Of a stretch of 64,000 nucleotides of DNA, positions 47,132 to 58,083 are shown piece by piece; positions within the stretch are counted from its first letter, which is position 1; each line of letters opens with the position of its first letter. The translations under genes were made by a program, and so were the position numbers. The notes under the pieces were generated by a model that worked only from the letters and a program-made list of their open reading frames with translations, was not told the DNA's origin and did not search any database. Source of the stretch: Amorphophallus konjac (Eukaryota; Streptophyta; Magnoliopsida; Alismatales; Araceae); assembly GCA_022559845.1 (NCBI GenBank), contig CM040127.1:28420708-28484707 (forward strand), read 5' to 3'.

Positions 47132-48860
47132 ATGATGCAGGATAAAAACGGTTCATCCTATCAAAATAAGTCGAGCTCTCATGGGCATTGAATCAAACAT
47201 ATGATATGCTACAAATCTCAGCTTTCCAATCAATGAGTAAAATAGCAATTGCAAATCGAACTTATTGAAGTACCAGTTGATTCCGCCGCAGCTTATCCAA
47301 AGCTATTTACTGACATAATGTGAAGACTAAGAATAAGAGAAATGAAAGTTCTCTTATGAGCAAATAACCCAAAAGAATGAGGTTCCACCCTTCTGGGACA
47401 TAACCTCACAATAATATGTGGCTCACATGACCCCAATGCATGACTATATGGCTGCTGTCAATCGTGGTGAACAATCTGAGTTGTATCGTGGAGGTCCCGG
47501 CTAAGGCAATATGTATTGTTCACGTTTCATGGACATGTGATCAAACAGATATCATGCCACCAATAATTAAAATACCCTATTATTGGCCACCAATGAACAG
47601 TAATAACTTACTAATCCCACGGTTCATAACAATAGATTAACTGTTCATAACCATGGGTTCTAACCGTTGATTAACACACCAATCTCAGAAAATATATGAT
47701 AGCATCAAACCTAAGGACTTGCAATTTCTGTTCCTTCAATAACCCGTGTACGGGTGTCACAATTAGCACAATAGCCAATTTTACCAGGTCAGCTACGGCT
47801 GTTGAAGACTGCTTAGCTGCGGCTATTGAAGATCTGCCCACCGCGGCTGCTGCTCGTGTCCGTTGGATGAGGAGAGCCCAAGGTGTTTCCGCATATGCAT
47901 GGTCAGGCTTCACTTGTTCCTGCAGCAATAGCCGGCCACAGGGAACCACCAGGGAAGAAGCACTATAGCGGGAGGAACCCTGTCCGCATGCGGCGTCGCC
48001 GGACGACACAGGGAAGGGTGGCTGGCAGTGGCGCGGCTGCTGGGCTCCGGCGTTGGGGCGGTCGGGTGGTGAACGGCGGCAGTGATGGTGCTGGGCGGCG
48101 ATCTCTGCCACCTGCAGAGAGACGGCGGCGGCGGAGGGTCGCAACGGCGGAGGGTCGCAGGCGGCCGAGGCAGAGAGACCGCCGCGATCGACGACGACAG
48201 CGGCGCCGACGGGGGTTGGCCGACGAGGGGCAGAACCGGGCGTGCAGGCGGCTGTCACGGATGCACACCGGAGGGGGTCACGATCGGAGGTGGGTGATGA
48301 TGAATAGTGCCGGAGGGTACTCACGTTGCAAGGAAGCTTTAATGGCAGGGGAAAGAAAACACAAACGAAATAACTAAGAGTAACGGCGTTTGTGATTACG
48401 ATGGGGTGGGAAGGGTGATTACGGTGGAGAAGAAACTCGACGGGATCGAACAAAAAGAATAAGGGAAGTGGGGGTTTGGCTTCCGCTAGAGAGAAATCAG
48501 AGAGGATTTGACCTCTGTCAGAAGAAGAAGGGCTTCCGTTAGAAGATGGAACACACGGCGCGACGTTATAATTTTTCTCTAACCATTGTCTAACCTTAAT
48601 TAAGGTTGACACATCTTTATTTATAGAAAAAAAATTTACAAATAGACCCAATATTTTTCCTACTTTAACATTTACACTATCTCAACTATTAAAATAAATA
48701 AAAAGACATACTCGACTATATAAACTCTAAACTAAAAATAACTCAAAAATTAATTACGAAAATATAAAAAATTAAGGATAATAATCTTCATATTAGATGC
48801 CTTCGAAGCTTCCGCACAAATTAAGATGATTCCTCGTAAACCTCGTAACTCGCTCTGCAT
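47132..48860 (-). mobile_element. 1.73-kb insertion, probably a solo LTR
   Basis: Absent from the copy 1 flank. Flanked by TACATT (47126-47131 and 48861-48866). Its ends read ATGATGCAG and CTCTGCAT; minus-strand TGCAGAG..CTGCATCA gives TG..CA ends, though the exact boundary is ambiguous by one base. The minus strand has a TATAAATA-like box near 48620 and a GC-rich body with a 326-codon open frame (47671-48651) lacking recognisable domains. No internal retroelement genes, so a solo LTR formed by LTR-LTR recombination is most likely. Confidence 0.55.
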
Positions 48861-49030
48861 TACATTGTCACATGTTCTATGGGAAGACAAAAACGGAAGG
48901 GTCTGCATGCACTTGTGGTTTGGGTCCATACATCCCCTTTAACTTGAGGTTGCATCATCTTAAAAGACTGTTGATAATTTGTCATTAGAGATATCAAACT
49001 TAAAGGTGAACTGTGCAGACTGGAGTTCAT

Positions 49031-52000
49031 ATATATGTTGCCCCTTTGACCCCGACTGTTAATTCTAATGTTGGAATTTCTGATGGATCGAAAACTACAC
49101 ATGGATCGATCTTTTATCCTCATCCCTTAAGGACATTACGCGTACGTTGTCCTTGTTTATCTTTTTTTCTCTCTTCATTTTTTTATCCTCAATACTTCAA
49201 AATGCTTGGTCAACTACTTGTTCGAGACGAGCCCAAAAATGAAATGGATCCTCCTTAATTACATCCAGTTAAGGAAGACCAGACTGGGCCGAACTATTGG
49301 GGCCCCATTTACAACCCCCGGAAGGTCACCATCTCCTAAGAAAGAAAAAAGGCAATTCGTACGCCATTCTAATCAAATCAAGAGACCACATATTGAGATC
49401 TCGTACATCATGGTTCAACATGAAATGGAATTAGATGACAGTTGGGAAAGAAAGTGCAACAGATTCATGCATACTCGATCGAGAGATTGTGTCAAGAGGA
49501 GCGGTTTAATCTACGGATCTGTGAGGACCCATCCGTGTTCCAAGTGTTTTCCATGAACGGAAAGGTCTATAGCAAGTTGTAAAAATAGAACTGTCACAAG
49601 ATTGTGCGAAAAACTCTCCCACGTACGAGAAATAACTATCGTTATAAATAGTCATTAAAAAGAAACACACAATTGTCTGTTCTTAATTAATTAGGCAGAG
49701 GGGTTTCACAAGATCTTTAAGAGTTCAGTGAGAGTGGTGGATGACAACTACATATAATTGACAACTCAGAGGGACAGGCACCACAGTGGATCGATGGAGA
49801 AGATCAGACAAGTATATTAGATGTCGGAACCTGTTCGAGGACGAGGCCATGTTTTAAAGTACCCAGCTTTTGGCAAGTCCTCTGATTGACTTCGATTATA
49901 GTAGGGCTGCTGATTCATCCTCAGTCTGTTACTGGATCGCTCATTTCCAAAATTCAGATAATAAGATCACTAGACTGGTTCTGGGGCATTCGCCACCACT
50001 TTCTTCCTCTATATATTATTAGGTAGGGGTATGTTTTATAAAAATTTTCAGTTGGAAGTCACTTTTGGCTCTACTATTTACACAAAAAGATATTAAGTTG
50101 GAGCAATTATATGTGATGTCAAGTAATGAATACACCGGCTACACCTTCTTCTGATAACCTTACTTTAATTACTCAGATTTTTAAAGTGAAATTTACGAGA
50201 ACTAAAAGAAAGAAAAAAATGGCTGCCCAAGCATGCAGGGCCTTAAGCTGCGTGCCGTTGTTGGCATCTCATTTTCCTGATCAGACGTGGCCTTGGGGCT
50301 CGGGGCAATTGTGTTAATGGGAATGCCCACAGATTGAGGGGGTCATGTCTCGCAATAATGGGGTACTGAGGGGAGAAGAGAACGGGGGGTGTGGTGGGGC
50401 TCTCCTTCTTCCCCACTGGCTAGCTCCACACTTAAGCCCCCCCTGGATCGACAGTGAAGTGTGGTGGGTGAGACAGATAAGGGGGGGGGGGGGGACCCCG
50501 CTCATGGTCCCATGCATGGAAAAAGGAGGCAGGGAGGAGGAAGAGGAGACAAAGAGAAGTGCCCAAAAGTGGGGGAAGAAATAAAGCCCATGGGCAATGA
50601 TTCATGCTTGTGCTGATGAAATTTGGGGAAGAAATTAGAAAAGTGGGGGAGGGAGGGAGGAAGGAGTTAAGGAAATTGTGCCGTTATGCTCCCTATCCTT
50701 TTGGTTTGGATGCGCCACTGTGGAAGGACCTTGAAAGTAAGTTGAAACCACAGCGGGGGTCCATACCGAGAACACACAGAAAAAGCACCCCCTTGCCTGT
50801 CTCACGGTTTCTCCTCACATAGTAATACACTTTTCTCGATTTGTTTTTTCCCTTTCTTTGCTTTTGCGAAAAGTTCTACAAGTTGATCCCTTGCTTCACA
50901 CTAAGTGTGTTAGTTGATGCACACCCCGTTCTTATTGGTTCACGCGGGTTGTGATGAGACCTGTAGAGGGCGTTTTTCTTGCTCCAAACACAGCCCAATA
51001 ACACGGCCCAACGCATAGGCAAGAGAGTAGGCCCACCAGGGAAGAGGAGGCCCATTAAGGTCACCCGGCTCGTTTAAGGGCACCTGACATCCGATATTCG
51101 TTGTCCAAGCCTTGCACGAAAGCATGCTAAGATGGCCCTTCCGCCATGTGTTAAACCATAAAGAAAGCCAGACCCTCCCTCGCTAGGTGTCAGGCTGGGA
51201 CAAAAGCCACGGGCGAACGACATGGCACTCGTAAGTTCCAACCTGAAAGACTCGAACTCAGTCCCGTGTTACTCCGAAGGCCCGAAAAGTTAACTCGGTC
51301 CCGAGTAGGAGTCTCAAGTATTAACTCGGCCCAAAATCCATCTCAAGACGAAGAGTATTAACTTGGAACCTAAGGGAGGGTCTTTACTTGATCTTCAGTC
51401 TATTGAGCCTTAGCTTACTAAGGGCCTTAACCCGATCTCTGGTCTATTGAGCCTTAACTTGATTATAGAGGGGTTTCGCTCGATCTCCGGTCTATCGAGT
51501 CTTAGCTCGATTACTAAGAGTCTTAGTCCGATCTTCGATCCATTAAGCCTTAGCTTGATTACTAAAGGCCTTAACCCAATCTCTAGTCTATCGAGCCTTA
51601 GCTCGAACATAACTGCCCAATCACATGATACGAGAAGGCCTCAGCACTAGACAGGTGGGATCGTATGTAGTACTCACTGCAATAGCCTCAAAGAGACAAT
51701 CCAAATCCCATCAACTCTTAAAAGTGCATCATTAGAGGCAGAGCAAAAATAAGTGCAAATTCAAAACGAAATCATGCAAATATTCTTTGAAAAGTGTAAC
51801 TGCCACCTTGTCCATCAATCAACATGCCTGGAAATGTTGGTACAACCTCCCCATCCACCACATAATCCCCGAGAATGTACCACGATCTCATAAATCTGCC
51901 ACGAGTCCTGCATACCTCAAAAGGTGGATTGAAATCGTTGGGTTTAAATGAGTAAAAGTGTCATAATAGTCGGTCAAAACGTCAGCGAATCGACATGACC

Positions 52001-52802
52001 TTCTGATGCCAAAGAGATGTTTATTCACTAATGAGTCTCTTGTACCATCTCTTCACAAATACATGCCTCCTCGACTCCAACACTAGAATTGCCTACAAAA
52101 GGAGGCCTCCGTGGCCTCCTCTAGGTATAAAAAAATTCTGAACTCGAAGGCCTTGGTTTCAATTTAACTAGAATCATCCTCCTTTTCTGGCTCCAACTTT
52201 GTATACATAGTTCCTTGCTAGAACCTCCACCAAGGAGATCCGCAGAAAAGGGGGAAACCCTTAAGGAGTGAAGCCTCCATGGCAACTGCTCCCCCTCCCC
52301 CTCATCATTTTACCTTAGCAGAGTGCTATCTCCTATCTCGCCAAAGAACCATCCTGCTACCTACCAAAGCACCAACTAAGATGAGCGTCAGAGGGTTGTC
52401 CTAGGAAACGTCTACCTTGGTGAGAACTTCTCTTCCAAGAAAGCAGTTCGACGTGATCTTCTCAAGACAGGGCACACCTCCGGCAATCCGGTGGAAGAAG
52501 TTCAATGAGATCTTCTCACAACCTCGTCGCCAGGAGTTGAAACCTAAAGCATCTTTACCTCTAGCCACCCGTTGTGCCGCATGAACTATCGGAGGATGTC
52601 TGTCTCCCCCCTCCATCTGGACTACCAATAGGAGAGCACCGCACGACATCGACTATGGCAGGGGAATGACCACAGGTCCTTGAAGTAGGTCTTGTACCCG
52701 CCCACCATCTCATCCTCTCCTCCTCCACATCACCTAGATCTTCTTTCAGGAGGACCTGGAGAACATGGAAGCCCCCCAATCAAGGTGACTTGGGATGTGA
52801 AG
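49031..52802. other. Unrecognised intergenic sequence
   Basis: Only short open frames without motifs. A 14-base G run is at 50481-50494, and a five-unit ~49-bp repeat is at 51386-51612. The part from about 50930 resembles long LTR or retroelement non-coding DNA in texture, but I cannot assign it. Confidence 0.4.
51386..51612. repeat. Five ~49-bp tandem repeats
   Basis: Consensus GATCTC.GGTCTATTGAGCC followed by TTAGCTTGATTACTAA, about five imperfect units. The CTATCGAG/CTCGAT parts are locally palindromic. Confidence 0.7.
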
Positions 52803-54847
52803 TGTGGCGCCCCCTTCCCGCGATCCCGTATCGTGTCCGGGGACGTCACATCGGATGTACGGAAGTGTTGTGGGTCGAATATTTGCAAGACACTAAAGGC
52901 CAAACCATCACATATTCCAAAAGAAATATAACCATACCATTTCCATAAGATAAAACACTTATAATTTACATCATATAAAGAGTACTACATATCTCTATCC
53001 AAAAGTCATATTTACATTCATTTTTCAAAAGAAAACTAAATCTATTTATTCTGCGCGGCGGAATCCAAACTAAACCCGGGATCATCCTCTGACCTACCGC
53101 CCGTCGGAGTCAAGATGCACACTGGTCAATTTCCTGAAATGGTTAGGCAACGAAAGTGAGTCCAAAGACTCAGTGGGCATTAAAACCAATCACATGCTTA
53201 TCATATACTAACATGTGTAAATCCATGATATATATATAAATCAAATCACAATTTCACTGGATTGTACATATACTATGAATGCGAAGGAAATATAATAAGC
53301 AAATGCGTAGAACAAATGCGTATAATAAATCTTATCTGACTTATGGCATAGTACATATCTTAGCTAAATCAGAGCTTATACAGATGAACTTATTTTCAGA
53401 TCATATCAAAGTCATATATCAAATCTGAACTTCATATTATTTGGCAGCATATATTGGACATGCATCCCGTCACTAAAAGTAATAACAAACACATACCTAG
53501 GCATCCATACGTCGACATAAAGATAAATGGTCTAAATGCTGGAGCCTGTCGTCCTTGATCAACCACGCAGGATCGGGAGTTAATACTCCACTATTCCCCA
53601 GATAATTTTCTTATTCTGGGTTCCGAATTTTTCAGAAGTCCGTTTGTCCTAGGAAATGGGCCTAATCCCGTAGCGGAAGTTAACTACGGTTTGTCGCCCC
53701 ACACCTCCTTAAAGTGACACAGTCCATATGCTTAATCAAATTTTTATTCTTATTATAATACTTATTACGTAGTCGTCTCAATACTCAAAACTTGCCATTG
53801 AACTTTTACAAAATAACTGGATCGTATTTTAATATTATTAACTAAATATATATAACATTCGAAGAGATTAGAGTAGAGAGGGAGTAGAGAGAGAGTAGAG
53901 AGAGAAAGTAGAAAGAGATTAGAGAGAAGTTAGAGAGAGATTAGAGATAAAATAATTTTTTTACAGAATGCTAACTAAATAAATAACTGATTCTAAACAT
54001 AGATCATTGGGTTAAATAAATCAATGACTTAAATTACATTTCAAACAAAATCAAATCAAAGAAATGTAGATAACAAATAACATGCACTCGATTTATCATG
54101 CCTACCTTTAGAAGGGACTTCCGAATTGACTTTAGTATCTAACTCGAGCTCCCGTAAAAGTCCTTGCGTAGGAAAAGATAATTGTCCAATCCTAGATGCG
54201 TATAGAAGGGCGAAATTGTCCAAATAGATTTCAAATCATTCGTCCAAGTGTTTATTAATTATTTATATTATTCTAATACTGTATTATCTTCTCCGTGTAT
54301 TAATAAGAGAATGGTAGTGAGAGAAAAATTTAGAGAGAGAAAGTGGAGAGAGAAAATAGAGAGAGAAAGTGGAGAGTGTAGAGAGAGAAAGTGGAGAGAG
54401 TAGAGAGAAACTAGAGAGTAGGTAGAGAGAGAAACTAGAGAGAGAAAATAGAGAGAGAAAGTAGAGAGAGAAAGTAAAGAAATAGTAGAGAAAGAAGTAG
54501 TGAGAGATATTTAAAGAGAAAAATTAGGGAGAGAAAATAGAGAGAGAATTTAGAGAGAGAAAGTAGGGAGTAGAGAGAATAGAGAGAGAAAGTAGATAGA
54601 AATAGAGAAAATAAAGAGATTAGAGAGAGAAAATAAAGAGGGTGTAGAGAGAGAAAATAGAGCGAGAAAAGAGAGAGATAATAAAGAGAGTGTAGAGAGT
54701 GTAGAGAGAGAAAATAGAGAGAGAAAGTAAAGAAAGAGTAGAGAGGTAAAATAGAGAGAGAGTAGAGAGAGAATAAAAAAAGAGAAAATAAAAATATTTA
54801 AGAGAGAGATAGAGATGAGAGAGAGAGAGTGTGTGAGAGAGAGAGAG

Positions 54848-54931
<84 letters not shown>

Positions 54932-55496
54932 GGAGGGGGAGAGGGGGGTGTTGGAGTGGAAGGGAAAGAGGGGGAGAGGGGGGTATATATAGGGGGAGGG
55001 GAGGAGAAGATAAGAAGAGGAGGGGATAAGGATGAGGGGAGGGGATGAGAGGAAGAGGATAAGAAGGAGGGGGGATAAGGTTGGAGAGGAGGGGGTGGGG
55101 AGAAGAACGTGGGTAGATATTTTGGATTTTTTTTGTTTTGTTTTGTAATTTTATATGAAAACCTCTAAAGAAATTAACAATAACATGATTCTTAAGAATT
55201 GATTTACTATATCTTATTTTTGACCTTCCAAATGTCAAAATTTTAAAAAGTATTCAACATGAAACTTGTAGATCTTTGAATTCTCTATCTAACGGACCTA
55301 CTATTGATCATATTCTGACATTCCTATAAAAAGTTATACATTATTAAAGTGTGATAGCTATTTAATTTTCTTAATAAGGTTCGTTAAACAATACCGTTCA
55401 AGGTATTAGACTTTAATTAAAGTAACATAAAATTTATATGGACTAACTATAAGATATTTAACTATCTTTCAGTTTCAGACATGTTGGGGTGTTACA
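52803..55496 (-). repeat. 3' LTR of chromovirus-type element
   Basis: On the minus strand it begins TGTAACACCCCAAC directly after the polypurine tract and runs to GGCGCCACA at 52803 (2,694 bp), giving TG..CA ends. Its middle is a very long purine-rich GAGA tract. With no second LTR present the far end rests on the TG/CA rule only. Confidence 0.65.
53866..55095 (+). repeat. ~1.2-kb purine tract with GT and GA microsatellites
   Basis: TAGAGAGAGAAAGT-type repeats at 53866-53945 and 54310-54835, a (GT)19-20 run at 54851-54889, a (GA)20 run to 54928, then G/A-rich sequence to about 55095. It lies inside the chromovirus-type LTR. The open frames across it (77 and 146 codons) are composition artefacts. 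Confidence 0.85.
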
Positions 55497-55544
55497 AATC
55501 TCTCCCCCTTAAATAAATTTCGTTCTCAAAATTTAAAAATATAC

Positions 55545-58083
55545 TCAATACGTACCGAATAGCTGCGGATATTTGTTCCTCATATCATCTTCCATCTCCC
55601 AAGTGGCTTCTTCTATTGAGGTACTTTTCCACAATACCTTTACCAATGGAATTATCTTCGTTCTCAGCACTTGTTCCTTCCGATCGAGAATGCGAACTGG
55701 CTTTTCCTCATATGTAAGATCCGGCTGAATTTCCAACTGTTCATGATCTATAACGTGTGATGAGTCTGGCATGTATTTTCTTAACATGGACACATGGAAT
55801 ACATCATGAACTCCTATCAATGATGGTGGTAAAGCCAGTTGATATGCCACCTCTCCAATCCTTCTTACGATTTCAAATGGTCCAACATACCTTGGACTGA
55901 GTTTACCTTTCTTGCCAAATCTCATTACTCCCCTAGTAGACGAAACTTTCAGAAATACGTGATCCCCGACAGCAAATTATAGATCTCTCCTTCTTTGATC
56001 AGCATAGCTTTTCTGCCTATTCTAAGCTGTAAGTAATCTTTTTCTAATCAACTCAACATTTTCTACACAATCCTGTACAATCTGTGGCCCAATCAATCTC
56101 CGCTCACCAACCTCATCCCAACAAATAGGTGACCTACACGGTCTACCATATAATGCTTCATATGGTGCCATTCCTATGCTTGCATGATGGCTGTTATTAT
56201 ATGCAAACACAATTAAGGTCAAATGTTCATCCCAACTGCCTTTCCAGTCTAAACTGCACGCCCTCAACATATCTTCTAGTGTTTGAATGGTTCTCTCTGA
56301 TTGTCCATCTGTTTGAGGGTGAAAAGCTGAGCTAAATTTCAATTGTGTACCCAATGCTATCTGTAAACTCCTCCAAAATTTTGCTGTAAACCTGGCATCC
56401 CTATCTGAAATAATAGACACAGGCACACCATGAAGTCTCACAATCTCTCTAATATACAAATTGGCTAAATCCTCTAATGATTGTGTCTTTGTGATTGCCA
56501 GAAAATGGGCTGACTTACTAAGCCTGTCAACAATTACCCAAATAGAATCATGTTTTCTCTTAGTCATTGGTAATCCCATCACAAAATCCATAGTGATATG
56601 CTCCCATTTTCACTGTGGAATTTCCATCAATTGTAATGGTCCCTCTGGCCTTTGATGCTCCGCCTTTACTTGTTGACAAGTAAGACACTTGCTGACAAAT
56701 TCTACTATATCCTTTTTCATACCAATCCACCAAAATTATCTTCTCATGTTTTTGTACATTTTTGTTCTGCCTGGGTGAATGGAATATTGTGATTTATGTG
56801 CCTCGGTTAATAGATCTTTCTTTATTTCTTCATTCCGAGGTACACATAATCGTCCCTGAAATCTGATTGCCCCGTCTGCACTTTGAGTAAATCTCGGTGT
56901 GCCAATCAATTTTTGTAATTGCTGATCGTTCGGTTGTGCTTGCACAATTCGCTCAACCATTGTAGACTGAATAGTTAGTTGGGCCAGAAATGAGTTTCTC
57001 CCTTTGCATATCGGAGAATATTCCACTACATCAGATGTCATTCTCCAAGTTTGGCGCAACTGGATTGCCATTAGCCTCTTCCTGCTGAGTGCATCTGCTA
57101 CCACATTTACTTTTCGTGGGTGATAATTCAAGGTGAAATCATAATCCTTCAAAAATTCAATCCACCGCCTTTGCCTTAAATTTAATTCTTTCTGAGAGAA
57201 AATATATTTTAAACACTGATGGTCTGTAAATACTTCAAACTGCTCACCATACAAATAATGGCGCCAAATCTTCAGAGCATGTACCACCGCTGCTAACTCC
57301 AAATCATGTGTTGGATAATTCATCTCATGGGTCTTTAATTGTCTGGATGCATAAGCTACTACTTTGTCATTCTGCATCAGGACACATCCTAGTCCTTTTC
57401 TAGAGACATCTGTATATATCATAAATCCTCCTGACCCACAAGGTAAAGTAAGCACTGGGGCTGTTGTTAACCTTGGTTTTAATTCCTGAAAACTCATTTC
57501 ACATTTATCTGACCATTCAAAAGGAACTCCTTTCCTAGTCAATTTGGTCATAGGAGCTGCAATAGAAGAAAAACCTTCAATAAACCTGCGATAGTAACCC
57601 GCAAGACCCAAAAAGCTCCTAATCTCACTGACATTCTTCGGTCTTTCCCAATGTAAAACTGTGTCAACCTTAGCTGGATCAACAGACACTCCATCACCAG
57701 AAATGATATGTCCTAGGAATTGGACCTTATCCAACCAGAATTCACATTTACTGAATTTCGCATAGAGTTGATGTTTCCTTAAAGTTTTCAACACAATTCT
57801 CAAATGTTCTGGATGAGTTTCAACAGTAGGAGAGTAGATCAACACATCATCAATAAACACCACTACAAATGTATCCAGATATAGTTGGAAAACTCTATTC
57901 ATCAAATCCATAAATGCTGCTGGTGCATTAGTTAACCCAAATGGCATAACCAAAAATTCATAATGCCCATATCATGTTCTGAAAGTAGTTTTTGAAATAT
58001 CTTCTTCCCTTATCCTTAATTGGTGGTATCCAGATCTGAGATCAATCTTTGAAAATACTGTCGCAGCTCGTTGTAGATCTCTT
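55545..58083 (-). pseudogene. Chromovirus pol remnant (RT, RNase H, integrase, chromodomain)
   Basis: Minus strand from 58083: the RT segment [13 protein letters not shown] is followed by a TGA replacing Arg (near 57977), then an open frame 57953-56736 with [12 protein letters not shown], the catalytic FIDDVLIYS, the [17 protein letters not shown] connection, RNase H ([11 protein letters not shown]) and the start of integrase. Further stops lie at about 56736, 56615, 56020 and 55978. The integrase core 56591-56022 keeps Asp, Asp and Glu (MDFVMG, ISDRDARF, GQSERT). The last frame 55925-55545 carries the integrase C-terminal region and a chromodomain-like tail. At least five stops make it inactive. 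Confidence 0.88.

Larger units (their letters stand above)
45152..49030. other. 3' flank of FAD2-like copy 2
   Basis: Aligns with 37601-39848 apart from the loss of the 555-bp block and two insertions (46051-46503 and 47132-48860). A TA/TCTA microsatellite lies at about 45985-46022. Homology ends at about 49030 (TCATATAT). Confidence 0.7.
52803..58083 (-). mobile_element. 5'-truncated Ty3/gypsy chromovirus-type retrotransposon
   Basis: Minus-strand order: partial reverse transcriptase, RNase H, integrase, chromodomain-like C-terminus, polypurine tract (TAAGGGGGAGAGATT, about 55497-55511), then the 3' LTR 52803-55496. The 5' LTR, gag, protease and the first part of RT are missing beyond about 58083. 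The C-terminal motif EEATWEMEDDMRNKYPQLF and the LTR start TGTAACACCCC point to the Tekay/Del group. Confidence 0.87.

Noticed and set aside
48240..48268. Minus-strand peptide start MCIRDS, the usual mark of Nextera adapter read-through
   Set aside because: The underlying bases (ATGTGCATCCGTGACAG) differ from the adapter at several places; a coincidence within the inserted element.
54798..55238. 146-codon minus-strand Ser/Leu/His-rich frame
   Set aside because: Direct translation of GA/GT microsatellites.
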